The notes under the pieces are model-generated. The model was not told where the DNA came from and made no database searches. It saw only the letters and a program-made list of their open reading frames with translations. The position numbers and the translations under genes are program-made. A stretch of 64,000 nucleotides of DNA from Tessaracoccus sp. OS52 (GTDB lineage: Bacteria; Actinomycetota; Actinomycetes; Propionibacteriales; Propionibacteriaceae): assembly GCF_020687685.1 (NCBI RefSeq), contig NZ_JAJEWM010000002.1:124001-188000 (forward strand), written 5' to 3'. Below are positions 56,279-63,392 of the stretch, piece after piece. Position 1 is the first letter of the stretch, and each line of letters starts with the position of its first letter.

Positions 56279-56961
56279 ACGAGCCCCACTCCCACGGGGC
56301 CGACCCTGCGGCACCTGCCGGTGAGTCGGCGGAGTCGGTGGAGGAATCGGCGCGCGCCGCGCTCCACCAGCGCTTTCCCGAATCCGCGGAATTGCTGGAC
56401 GCCTACGTCGCCATCCTTGGCTCCAAGGGGATCGAGTGGGGACTGCTCGGCCCGCGCGAGGGGGACAAGTTGTGGAGTCGGCACGTCTCCAACTCGCTGG
56501 CGCTGGTGGATGTGCTGCCGCTGGGGTCCGACGTCGCAGACGTGGGATCGGGAGCAGGTCTGCCGGGCATTCCCCTGGCCATCGTGCGACCTGACCTGAG
56601 GCTCACGCTCATGGAACCGCTCCTGCGGCGGGCGACGTTCCTGGGCGAGACGCTGGCGGACCTGGACCTCGAGGCACGCGCAACGGTGGACAGGATCCGC
56701 GCCGAGGACTCCGGCGACGTGTTCGACGCCGTCGTCTGCCGGGCTGTTGCGCCGCTCGACAAGCTGTTGCGCTGGACCACGGCCCTCTTCCTGCCGAACG
56801 GTCAGCTCCTCGCGCTCAAGGGACTCACGGCTGAGCGGGAGGTTGCCGAGGCTGGCAGCTGGCTGCGACATGCCCGGTTGCGGGCTGAGATCCTGGAGAT
56901 CCGCGCCGCCACCGACGTCGAGGGCACCCGCGCAATCCGCGTCACCCGCAACGACGCCTGA
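56275..56961 (+). CDS. rsmG: 16S rRNA (guanine-N7) methyltransferase RsmG
   Basis: The protein has 228 residues, methylating G527 (E. coli numbering) of 16S rRNA with S-adenosylmethionine. SAM-binding motif VADVGSGAGLPGIPLAIVRPDLRLTLMEPLLRR near 88-120 and FDAVVCRAVAPLDKLL near 150 are conserved. The N-terminal 30 residues are extra and acidic. GTG 56275 overlaps the khpB stop. In this group parS sites often sit in this gene; none is seen here, but two lie in and near parA. Confidence 0.93.
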   Translation: MNEPHSHGADPAAPAGESAESVEESARAALHQRFPESAELLDAYVAILGSKGIEWGLLGPREGDKLWSRHVSNSLALVDVLPLGSDVADVGSGAGLPGIPLAIVRPDLRLTLMEPLLRRATFLGETLADLDLEARATVDRIRAEDSGDVFDAVVCRAVAPLDKLLRWTTALFLPNGQLLALKGLTAEREVAEAGSWLRHARLRAEILEIRAATDVEGTRAIRVTRNDA

Positions 56962-56978
56962 GCGATTCCGGCGAACTC

Positions 56979-57007
56979 TTCCCGAGCGCGGACCCGTGAC
57001 GTAATGT
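56979..57007 (+). promoter_or_regulatory. Promoter of the GH3 gene
   Basis: TTCCCG (56979-56984), a 17-base spacer and TAATGT (57002-57007) give a start near 57014 and a leader of about 87 bases. Confidence 0.5.
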
Positions 57008-57014
57008 GACGCGG

Positions 57015-57083
57015 GTGGCCGTCTAGGCCCAGAAGGTTGGGCGGGGGGCCACTTCATGTTTTGTCGAGCGCAGGGTTGCGCTC
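57015..57083 (+). promoter_or_regulatory. Structured leader of the GH3 gene
   Basis: Nested stems GTGGCC (57015-57020)/GGCCAC (57047-57052) with inner GCCCA (57027-57031)/TGGGC (57038-57042) are followed by GAGCGCA (57066-57072)/TGCGCTC (57077-57083). The second stem ends about eight bases before AGGAGGAG. It does not match a riboswitch class known to this annotator; it may regulate translation of the exported enzyme. Confidence 0.55.
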
Positions 57084-57100
57084 ACGAGCCAGGAGGAGCC

Positions 57101-59158
57101 GTGTCTCATAAGTTGAAGCCCGTTCGTTGGGGCGCTGCGGGTGCCCTTGCAGTCGGACTGCTTGTCTCCGGCGTGTCGCCTGCCGCCGCAGAGATCCCCC
57201 CACCGTCGTCACCCGATGGCATCGCAGCCGTCGTCGACGCCATGACCCTGGAACAGCTCATCGGCCAGATGACGTGGACCCATGTCTATGGCAGGTCGGC
57301 CGACGACACGTCGATGGCGGCCAGCAACCAGGCCCGCTACGGGGTAGACACCCCGGCGCAGGTGGTCGAGAAGTACGACCTCGGCGGGGTGCTGTACTTC
57401 GCGTGGTCGAATCCGGTGGTGATCAACAATCCCGTGGGGACGGCCGAGTTGTCCAACGGGCTGCAGGCGGCCTCGACCGGTGATGAGGGCTCAGGCATCC
57501 CGCTCGCGGTGACCATAGACCAGGAGGGCGGAATCGTCGCACGAATGGGTGCGCCGGCCACGGTGCTCCCAGGGAACATGGCGCTGGGCGCCACCTTTGA
57601 CGCCGAGCTGGCGCTGGCGCAGGGTGAGGTGCTGGGCTCGGAACTGGCTGCCGTCGGCGTCAACGTGAACTTCGCCCCGGTCGTCGACATCAACACGAAC
57701 CCCGCCAACCCCGTGATCGGGGTCCGTTCCATGGGCTCGGACCCGGAGCTCGTCGGTGAGCTCGGTGCCGCGCAGGTCGAGGGCATGCAGTCCCAGGACG
57801 TCGCCGCCACGGCCAAGCACTTCCCGGGACACGGTGACACCGCGGTGGACTCCCACACCGGCCTGCCGATCGTCACCTACTCCCGAGACGTTCTGGACCA
57901 GCACCTCATCCCCTTCGCTTCCGCGATCGAGGCGGGTGTGGACATGATCATGACCGCTCATGTCATCGTCGAGGCCATTGACCCGACGATGCCCGGCACG
58001 CTGTCGGAGGCCGTCCTGACCGGACTTCTCCGCGAGGAGATGGGGTTCGACGGCCTGATCACCACCGACGCGCTGGACATGGCAGCCCTCAAGCAGCTGC
58101 CCGACATGCCGCTGGACGACGGCGACATTGCGGCCCTGGCCATTCAGGCCGGTTCGGACATCCTCCTCAACTCCCCCAACGTCGACGCCTCGATCACCGG
58201 CGTGCTGGAGGCAGTGGCCGCAGGGGACATCACGCGCGAGCGGCTTGAGGAGTCGGTGACACGGATCCTCGAATGGAAGCTGGAACGTGGTGTCTGGGAG
58301 TCCGACCCGAGCGTTCCGGTGGACGCGGTGATGGACGTGGTGGGCAATGCGGAGCACCTGGCCACGGCGGCGGAGATCGCCGACCGCGCGGTGACGCTGC
58401 TCCGCAACGAGGATCATGTACTGCCTCTTGACCCGGAGACCGACTCCATCCTGATGGTCGGGGCGGGAAGCGCTTGGCCCGAGCGAATGGGTCCGATGCT
58501 CGTTGATCTCGGGTTCGAGGTCACGCAGGACTATGAGAACGGTGGCTCGCCGAGCGCTGCCTACCGGGCTCGCGCCGTCGCGGCGGCGCCCTTGCACGAC
58601 GCAGTCGTATTCGCATCGTACAATGCGACGGGCAACGCGGCTCAGCGTCAGATGGTGGCCGAGTTGGCTGCCACGGGTACCCCGGTCATCGTCGTGGCGA
58701 CGCGGAATCCCTACGACATCAACGTGTTCCCGGTTGCTGATGCCGTGCTGAACATCTACGGCTGGGGCGTTCCGAATCACCGCGCCGGAGCGCGCGCCAT
58801 CGCGGGCCTGGTGAATCCAAGCGGGCGCCTGCCTGTTGACGTCCCTACGGCGGACGGCTCAGGCATCCTGCTGCCGCTTGGCTTCGGGCTCTCCTACGAG
58901 ACACCGGTGGTGCCTGATGCCCCGGTGTTCGATGACCAGCTCAACCGTGCCAACGACTTCTACACCATCGGTGAGGTCGAGGGTGTCGAGTACCTGGTGA
59001 ATGGGGTGCTGGTTGATGCAGGCCGCTACCCCGCAAAGGGCGAGGTCACAGTGGTCGCGCGGGCGGTTGAGGGTTACTACATCCCGTCGGATGTCGACTC
59101 GGAGTGGACTCACACCTTCGAGCGGCCCGGCCGCGGCTCCGGCAAGGGTCCGAATTGA
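57101..59158 (+). CDS. Secreted GH3 beta-N-acetylhexosaminidase (NagZ-like)
   Basis: The protein has 685 residues. A signal peptide covers about residues 1-30 (KLKPVRWGAAGALAVGLLVSG, cleavage after AAA). The GH3 barrel has the NagZ-type motif AKHFPGHGDTAVDSHTGLP near 245-263, whose His and Asp act in catalysis, and the nucleophile Asp in GLITTDALDMAAL near 325. A second alpha/beta domain (about 430-620) and a short tail (WTHTFERPGRGSGKGPN) follow. It is predicted to trim peptidoglycan or other GlcNAc-containing glycans outside the cell. GTG 57101 is fixed by AGGAGGAG; the ATG at 57056 would spoil the signal peptide. Confidence 0.85.
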   Translation: MSHKLKPVRWGAAGALAVGLLVSGVSPAAAEIPPPSSPDGIAAVVDAMTLEQLIGQMTWTHVYGRSADDTSMAASNQARYGVDTPAQVVEKYDLGGVLYFAWSNPVVINNPVGTAELSNGLQAASTGDEGSGIPLAVTIDQEGGIVARMGAPATVLPGNMALGATFDAELALAQGEVLGSELAAVGVNVNFAPVVDINTNPANPVIGVRSMGSDPELVGELGAAQVEGMQSQDVAATAKHFPGHGDTAVDSHTGLPIVTYSRDVLDQHLIPFASAIEAGVDMIMTAHVIVEAIDPTMPGTLSEAVLTGLLREEMGFDGLITTDALDMAALKQLPDMPLDDGDIAALAIQAGSDILLNSPNVDASITGVLEAVAAGDITRERLEESVTRILEWKLERGVWESDPSVPVDAVMDVVGNAEHLATAAEIADRAVTLLRNEDHVLPLDPETDSILMVGAGSAWPERMGPMLVDLGFEVTQDYENGGSPSAAYRARAVAAAPLHDAVVFASYNATGNAAQRQMVAELAATGTPVIVVATRNPYDINVFPVADAVLNIYGWGVPNHRAGARAIAGLVNPSGRLPVDVPTADGSGILLPLGFGLSYETPVVPDAPVFDDQLNRANDFYTIGEVEGVEYLVNGVLVDAGRYPAKGEVTVVARAVEGYYIPSDVDSEWTHTFERPGRGSGKGPN

Positions 59159-59180
59159 TGTACCGATGTAATGCTGTAGA

Positions 59181-59205
59181 GATATAGCGACAAAACGCTA
59201 TAGCG
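59181..59205. repeat. Palindromic GATATAGCGA/CGCTATAGCG element left of parA
   Basis: GATATAGCGA (59181-59190) is followed by the perfect palindrome CGCTATAGCG (59196-59205); TATAGCG and CGCTATA also pair across a 6-base loop. GATATAGCGA recurs just after parB at 61432-61441. Confidence 0.55.
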
Positions 59206-59209
59206 CGAG

Positions 59210-59233
59210 GGGCCGTTTCACGTGAAACGGCCC
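59210..59233. promoter_or_regulatory. parS: parS site 1 (within a long palindrome)
   Basis: GTTTCACGTGAAAC (59215-59228) is the core of the bacterial parS consensus, extended by matching GGGGCC and GGCCCC arms. It lies between the GH3 gene and parA, so the hairpin may also terminate GH3 transcription. ParB would nucleate here for origin segregation. Confidence 0.95.
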
Positions 59234-59510
59234 CTCGTTGGCGCTCTCGGGCTTTGCGAACGGCGGATCTCCTAGCGGTTGGCCGGCCTCCCCAGGACCG
59301 GGCCAAGTTCAGCCCCACTGGAGTTGGTGTCCCGGCAGCTGGCTTGACTCCGGCCGGAGGCGCCGACGCGCGAACTCCCGCCGCTGGTCCATCAGACCGC
59401 CCGGTTCCTCTGGATGCCCGCGGTCGCCGGAAGCGCCTGGAGTGTGGTCGGTTCGTGTCGTGGTGAAGTCCCCCACTAGAGTGACCATGCGTTGAGAGGA
59501 GACGTCACCC
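59234..59510. other. parA upstream region, no gene seen
   Basis: Non-coding. A TAGAGT (59477-59482) about 30 bases before parA is a plausible -10; the -35 is weak. Short open frames here have no supporting signals. Confidence 0.4.
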
Positions 59511-60518
59511 ATGGCCTTGTTCTTTCGCAAGAAAGCGAAGACTCCCCCACAGCCAGTTGCGAGCGAACTCTGGAAGAAGCACGAGAACGTTTCACGTGAA
59601 ACGGCCATCAAGCTGCCGCAGGGTCCCCGGAGAGCGGCGTTCGACCGTGCCGATGACGAGTGGGACGTCGACGACGAGTACGGGATGGAACTGGAGCCGG
59701 AGGCGCCCGAACTGACACTCCCCCGGCCCGCCGAGCCGCGCGTCTTCGTGGTCGCCAACCAGAAGGGCGGCGTGGGCAAGACCACCACGACCGTCAATAT
59801 CGCCACGGCCCTCGCCTTTGGTGGACTGAACGTTCTGGTGGTGGACACCGACCCGCAAGGCAATGCGGCCACCGCACTCGGTGTCGAGCATGGACAGGGC
59901 GTCGAAGGCACCTACGAGGTGCTGCTCGACGGAGCCGAGATCGCGGACCTGGTGCAACGCTCACCCCACACCCCCAACCTCCATGTGTTGCCAGCGACGA
60001 TCGACCTCGCCTCCGCCGAACTCGAGCTCGTCACCGAACATGGTCGCGAGGCCCGCATGAAGAAGGCGCTGGCACGCTACATCGAGGCTTCGGAGGTGGA
60101 CTACGTCTTCTTCGACTGTCCCCCGTCGCTGGGACTCCTCACCCTCAACGCCCTGGTGGCAGCCACCGAGATCATGATCCCGATCCAGTGTGAGTACTAC
60201 GCGCTGGAAGGCGTCTCGCAATTGATGCGCACCATCAACAAGGTCAAGGGCAACCTGAACGACGAGCTGGAGCTATCCACCGTCATCCTGACCATGTATG
60301 ACCAGCGCAACAACCTTTCCCAAGAGGTTGCACGTGAAGCGAAGAAGTACTTCCCGGAGCAGACCTTGGACACCCTGATCCCCCGGTCGGTACGCGTGGC
60401 CGAGGCCCCCAGCTTCGGGCAGACGGTCCTCACGTACCAACCCAAGTCCCCAGGCGCTGTGGCGTACGCGCAGGCGGCGCAGGAGATTGCACACAGCGCC
60501 CGAACGGAAGGAGCCTGA
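59511..60518 (+). CDS. parA: Chromosome partitioning ATPase ParA (Soj)
   Basis: The protein has 335 residues. A long charged N-terminal extension (1-80) contains NVSRETA, encoded over parS site 2. The deviant Walker A VANQKGGVGKTTTTVNIA (about 83-100), VVDTDPQGNAATALG, VFFDCPPSLGLLTLNAL and IPIQCEYYALEGVSQL are the ParA/MinD motifs. It forms ATP-dependent gradients on the nucleoid to move origin-bound ParB. ATG 59511 follows GAGAGGAGA. It is in an operon with parB (two-base gap). Confidence 0.96.
   Translation: MALFFRKKAKTPPQPVASELWKKHENVSRETAIKLPQGPRRAAFDRADDEWDVDDEYGMELEPEAPELTLPRPAEPRVFVVANQKGGVGKTTTTVNIATALAFGGLNVLVVDTDPQGNAATALGVEHGQGVEGTYEVLLDGAEIADLVQRSPHTPNLHVLPATIDLASAELELVTEHGREARMKKALARYIEASEVDYVFFDCPPSLGLLTLNALVAATEIMIPIQCEYYALEGVSQLMRTINKVKGNLNDELELSTVILTMYDQRNNLSQEVAREAKKYFPEQTLDTLIPRSVRVAEAPSFGQTVLTYQPKSPGAVAYAQAAQEIAHSARTEGA
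59589..59602. promoter_or_regulatory. parS: parS site 2 inside parA
   Basis: GTTTCACGTGAAAC lies in the parA reading frame, encoding part of NVSRETA. It is identical to the core of parS site 1, 374 bases away. Confidence 0.95.
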
Positions 60519-60519
60519 C

Positions 60520-61422
60520 ATGGCGGCGATGAAACACAGTGGACTGGGCAAGGGACTCGGAGACCTCTTCGCGCGGACCGATGAGGATGAGCAGGCGGGA
60601 CGGCCGTCCAAACCGCTTGCGGACGGCTCCTATTTCGCCGAGATCGCGCTGGACAAGATCGTCCCCAACCCACGGCAACCGCGCACGAACTTCGACGAGG
60701 AGGACTTGGGCGAACTCGCTGAGTCCATTCGCGAGTTCGGCGTCCTGCAGCCGGTGGTGGTGCGGGAAGTGGGAAGGGAATCCTACGAGCTGGTGATGGG
60801 GGAGCGTCGCTTCAGGGCGAGCCACCGCGCTGGCAGGGCCACGCTGCCCGCGATCGTACGCGGGACCGAAGACCAGGCGCTGTTGCGCGACGCTCTGCTG
60901 GAGAACCTTCACCGCGCAAACCTGAATCCCCTGGAGGAGGCGCACGCCTACCAGCAGTTGCTGGATGACTTCGCCTGCTCCAAGGAGGAACTCGCACGAC
61001 GGATCCACCGCAGTCGGCCGCAGATCTCCAACACCCTCCGCCTCCTCAATCTCCCTGCCAAAGTGCAGTCGAAGGTTGCAGCAGGTGTTCTCTCCGCCGG
61101 ACACGCACGAGCGCTGCTTGGTCTTCCTGACGCCAGGTCGCAGGAACTACTCGCGGACCGCATCATCGCGGAGGGGCTCTCGGTGCGCAGCACGGAGGAG
61201 ATCGTGGCGATGGGTCAGCGAGAGACCAGGCCGGCGCCCGTTCGACGTGGACTGCACCAGCCGTCGGAGCGCGAGACCAACCTGGCCCGCTCGCTCAGCG
61301 ACCACTTCGACACCCGGGTGAAGGTCAACATCGGGCGGAGCAAGGGGAAGATCACCATCGAGTTTGCCTCCGGGGAGGATCTGGAGCGCATCCTGGCCGT
61401 GATCAACGACACAACGATCTAA
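60520..61422 (+). CDS. parB: Chromosome partitioning CTPase/DNA-binding protein ParB (Spo0J)
   Basis: The protein has 300 residues. An N-terminal ParA-contacting segment (GLGKGLGDLFA) is followed by the ParB/Srx domain with IVPNPRQPRTNF and the CTP-binding GERRFRASHRAGRATLPAIV, then LRDALLENLHRANLNPLEEA. A central helix-turn-helix (CSKEELARRIHRSRPQISNTLRLL) and a C-terminal dimerisation domain complete it. It spreads from parS to form the partition complex. ATG 60520 lies seven bases after GAAGGAG. Confidence 0.96.
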   Translation: MAAMKHSGLGKGLGDLFARTDEDEQAGRPSKPLADGSYFAEIALDKIVPNPRQPRTNFDEEDLGELAESIREFGVLQPVVVREVGRESYELVMGERRFRASHRAGRATLPAIVRGTEDQALLRDALLENLHRANLNPLEEAHAYQQLLDDFACSKEELARRIHRSRPQISNTLRLLNLPAKVQSKVAAGVLSAGHARALLGLPDARSQELLADRIIAEGLSVRSTEEIVAMGQRETRPAPVRRGLHQPSERETNLARSLSDHFDTRVKVNIGRSKGKITIEFASGEDLERILAVINDTTI

Positions 61423-61445
61423 CGATATGGCGATATAGCGATAGA
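61423..61445. repeat. GATATAGCGA-type repeats right of parB
   Basis: AACGATATGGC and CGATATAGCGATAG form direct repeats directly after the parB stop. GATATAGCGA (61432-61441) is identical to the element left of parA (59181-59190). Confidence 0.55.
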
Positions 61446-61479
61446 CCGGCACGGCTGCAAAGCAGCATATTGCCTCGGT

Positions 61480-61485
61480 TAGGAT
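61480..61485 (+). promoter_or_regulatory. Leaderless -10 element TAGGAT for the DUF3817 gene
   Basis: TAGGAT starts 12 bases before ATG 61492; no ribosome-binding site is seen. Confidence 0.5.
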
Positions 61486-61491
61486 GGCTGA

Positions 61492-61905
61492 ATGGCTGAC
61501 GCAGGTACGGAACCGGCCCCCACGGAGTTTGAGGGGATTGAGGTTGATGAGATCCCGGGCATCCGGGGGGCATTGCTGCGCTACCGCATCATGGCCTGGG
61601 TTGTGGGCATCTTGCTGGTGGTGCTGGTCTGCCTCGGGGCGCTGCCCAAGTGGTTCGGGCCAACTGAGGCCATCCGCGCCTTCGGTACCACGATGGTCAC
61701 CTTCACCGGTGTCCCGCACGGCTGGCTCTACATGGTCCTGCTGATCACGGCCTACGACCTCAGCCGCCGCGTCGGGTGGTCCATCAAGTGGGTGCTGGCC
61801 ATCATGGCCGCTGGAACAGTCCCGTTCCTGTCCTTCGTGGCTGAGCACTACGCCACCAAGGACGTGCGGGAGAAGCTGACCCAGGTCGCCGAACTGGAGT
61901 CCTGA
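61492..61905 (+). CDS. DUF3817 membrane protein
   Basis: The protein has 137 residues with three transmembrane segments (about 34-53, 74-92 and 98-115): RYRIMAWVVGILLVVLVCLG, then FTGVPHGWLYMVLLITAYDL, then SIKWVLAIMAAGTVPFLSFVAEH. This is the DUF3817 pattern, including VPHGWLY, common in actinobacteria near SURF1-like or cytochrome genes; its role is unknown. It faces the MurB-like gene tail to tail. Confidence 0.82.
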   Translation: MADAGTEPAPTEFEGIEVDEIPGIRGALLRYRIMAWVVGILLVVLVCLGALPKWFGPTEAIRAFGTTMVTFTGVPHGWLYMVLLITAYDLSRRVGWSIKWVLAIMAAGTVPFLSFVAEHYATKDVREKLTQVAELES

Positions 61906-61921
61906 TCCGCACGGCCTGGGT

Positions 61922-62605
61922 TCAAACCAGGGGCCGGCCCGCCGGACCACTGGCTGGCGCGTCTGCGTGCGGGCTCAAAGCCTCCCGAACCCGGGCGAGT
62001 TCGACCCGTTCACCCAGAGTTGCCCCCAGGAGGGCCGCCAGCTCGGGGTCCCGGACAGGCTTGGTGAGCTCACCCTGCGGCAGGAGCAGCGACACCCCGA
62101 GGATGACGTAGCGGGCCGTCCCGTCGGCCAGTGTTTCCTGGAATCTGGACGAGCCAAGGGCGAAATCGCAGTCGACGGCGGGGAAGGTTCGCTGAGCTCC
62201 CTGCGCCCGGTCCCAGGTCCGGACTGACACGACGACGTCGGCCACGGACTGCCCGTAGGCGGCCGCGTTGTACCTGACCGCGTCCGTGACCGAACCGGGG
62301 AGCCAGGAGAGGGCTTCGACTCCCACCCAGCCGGTCTGCACTGCACGGGCGACCAGATCATCCCACTGTTCGCCCGGGGCCGCCGTCACCTGGACGGCGC
62401 CGCAGTAGACGAGGTCGTCGGTGTCGCACCCGGTCTCGTCGATCTCCATACCGGTGATCGCGACCCGCACTGATCGGCCCTGAGAAGCCAGGTAGCCGGG
62501 TGCAGCGGAAGTGAGGAACAGCGGCACCCCCGTCTCGTCGGCCGCCCGGACCACGGCCAGGAGTTCACGCTCGGTGCGCGCCGTGACAACCTCGGTTGCT
62601 CCCAT
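61922..62605 (-). CDS. Divergent, short MurB-like FAD-binding protein
   Basis: The protein has 227 residues. The match to UDP-N-acetylmuramate dehydrogenase is clear in VTAAPGEQWDDLVARAVQTGWVGVEALSWLPGSV, then RYNAAAYGQSVADVVVSVRTWDR and FPAVDCDFALGSSRF. The usual FAD pyrophosphate loop GGGSN is replaced by TSAAPGY, the N-terminal leader is missing, and the protein ends about where the C-terminal catalytic domain of MurB would begin. It probably cannot reduce UDP-GlcNAc-enolpyruvate, and a functional murB elsewhere is expected. It may be a decayed or repurposed paralogue. Confidence 0.65.
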   Translation of the reverse strand: MGATEVVTARTERELLAVVRAADETGVPLFLTSAAPGYLASQGRSVRVAITGMEIDETGCDTDDLVYCGAVQVTAAPGEQWDDLVARAVQTGWVGVEALSWLPGSVTDAVRYNAAAYGQSVADVVVSVRTWDRAQGAQRTFPAVDCDFALGSSRFQETLADGTARYVILGVSLLLPQGELTKPVRDPELAALLGATLGERVELARVREALSPHADAPASGPAGRPLV

Positions 62606-62674
62606 GGCCCAATTGCACCCCCGCGACGCTGCGATTACAAGAGCTTGCGGGGGACACCCGCCAGCAGCGTCGGT

Positions 62675-63391
62675 TCAACGAGGACCATCGACGCGGGCCA
62701 GCCGTTTCCGCTCGTCCTGCTCGAAGCCCTTGGCGACGAAGATGCTGAAGGCGACGGCCGCGGCGGCGAACACCCACCACTGGAGCGCGTAGCCCTGGTG
62801 CATGGCGGTGCCGTCGGTCTCGGGCAACACCGTCTCCGCGCCCGAGAGGCCGAACTCCGCCGACGTTTCCGCCGGAACGGTCACGTAGCCGGCGATCATC
62901 GGCTGGGGCCAGTGCTGCACCAGGCTCTGGAGCCGCACCGTCGGAAGGGAACCCTCCGGCGCGTCAGGCGCCACCGTGTCCTGGCTGCCGGCGTCGCCGG
63001 CAAGGAAGACCCCACTCAGCGACATCTCCTCCGGCACGTCCGGCGGGGGTGTGGTGGGCTCGACAGTCCCCAGGACCACGGCAACAACCCGACCGTCGCT
63101 CATCTCGTAGGCCATCACCGAGCGCATCGGCCACTGGGTACCCACAAGCACCGCGTAGTCAGGGAGGAACCGGCCCTGGAGGGTGACCGTGCGCCCGTAG
63201 ATGTCGTCGATGGTGCCGTCCTGTGCGACGCTCTCGGCCAACGAAACGGGCGGTTGCTGAGCCCGCTCGGCCGCGACGTCGGCCACCGAGAACTGGAACC
63301 GCGACATCTGCCAAAGGCCGAGCAGGAGCATCCCGACGGCCACCAGGATGCCCACCCCGACGGTTATGACCTGCTTGGTGCGAAGCTTCAC
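62675..63391 (-). CDS. SURF1-family protein
   Basis: The protein has 238 residues. Transmembrane segments lie at the N-terminus (ITVGVGILVAVGMLLLGLWQ) and C-terminus (LQWWVFAAAAVAFSIFVAKG) around an extracytoplasmic domain. GLWQMSRFQF near 25 and GYALQWWVF near 205 are SURF1 hallmarks; IYGRTVTLQGRFLPDYAVLV is the family's central strand. SURF1 proteins help assemble cytochrome c oxidase, apparently by heme delivery. It starts one base after the ddl stop, so the two are co-transcribed, an unexpected pairing. Confidence 0.88.
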   Translation of the reverse strand: MKLRTKQVITVGVGILVAVGMLLLGLWQMSRFQFSVADVAAERAQQPPVSLAESVAQDGTIDDIYGRTVTLQGRFLPDYAVLVGTQWPMRSVMAYEMSDGRVVAVVLGTVEPTTPPPDVPEEMSLSGVFLAGDAGSQDTVAPDAPEGSLPTVRLQSLVQHWPQPMIAGYVTVPAETSAEFGLSGAETVLPETDGTAMHQGYALQWWVFAAAAVAFSIFVAKGFEQDERKRLARVDGPR

Positions 63392-63392
63392 C

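Noticed and set aside
59234-59510. A small gene between parS site 1 and parA
   Set aside because: Several short frames exist, but none has a ribosome-binding site or recognisable protein features.
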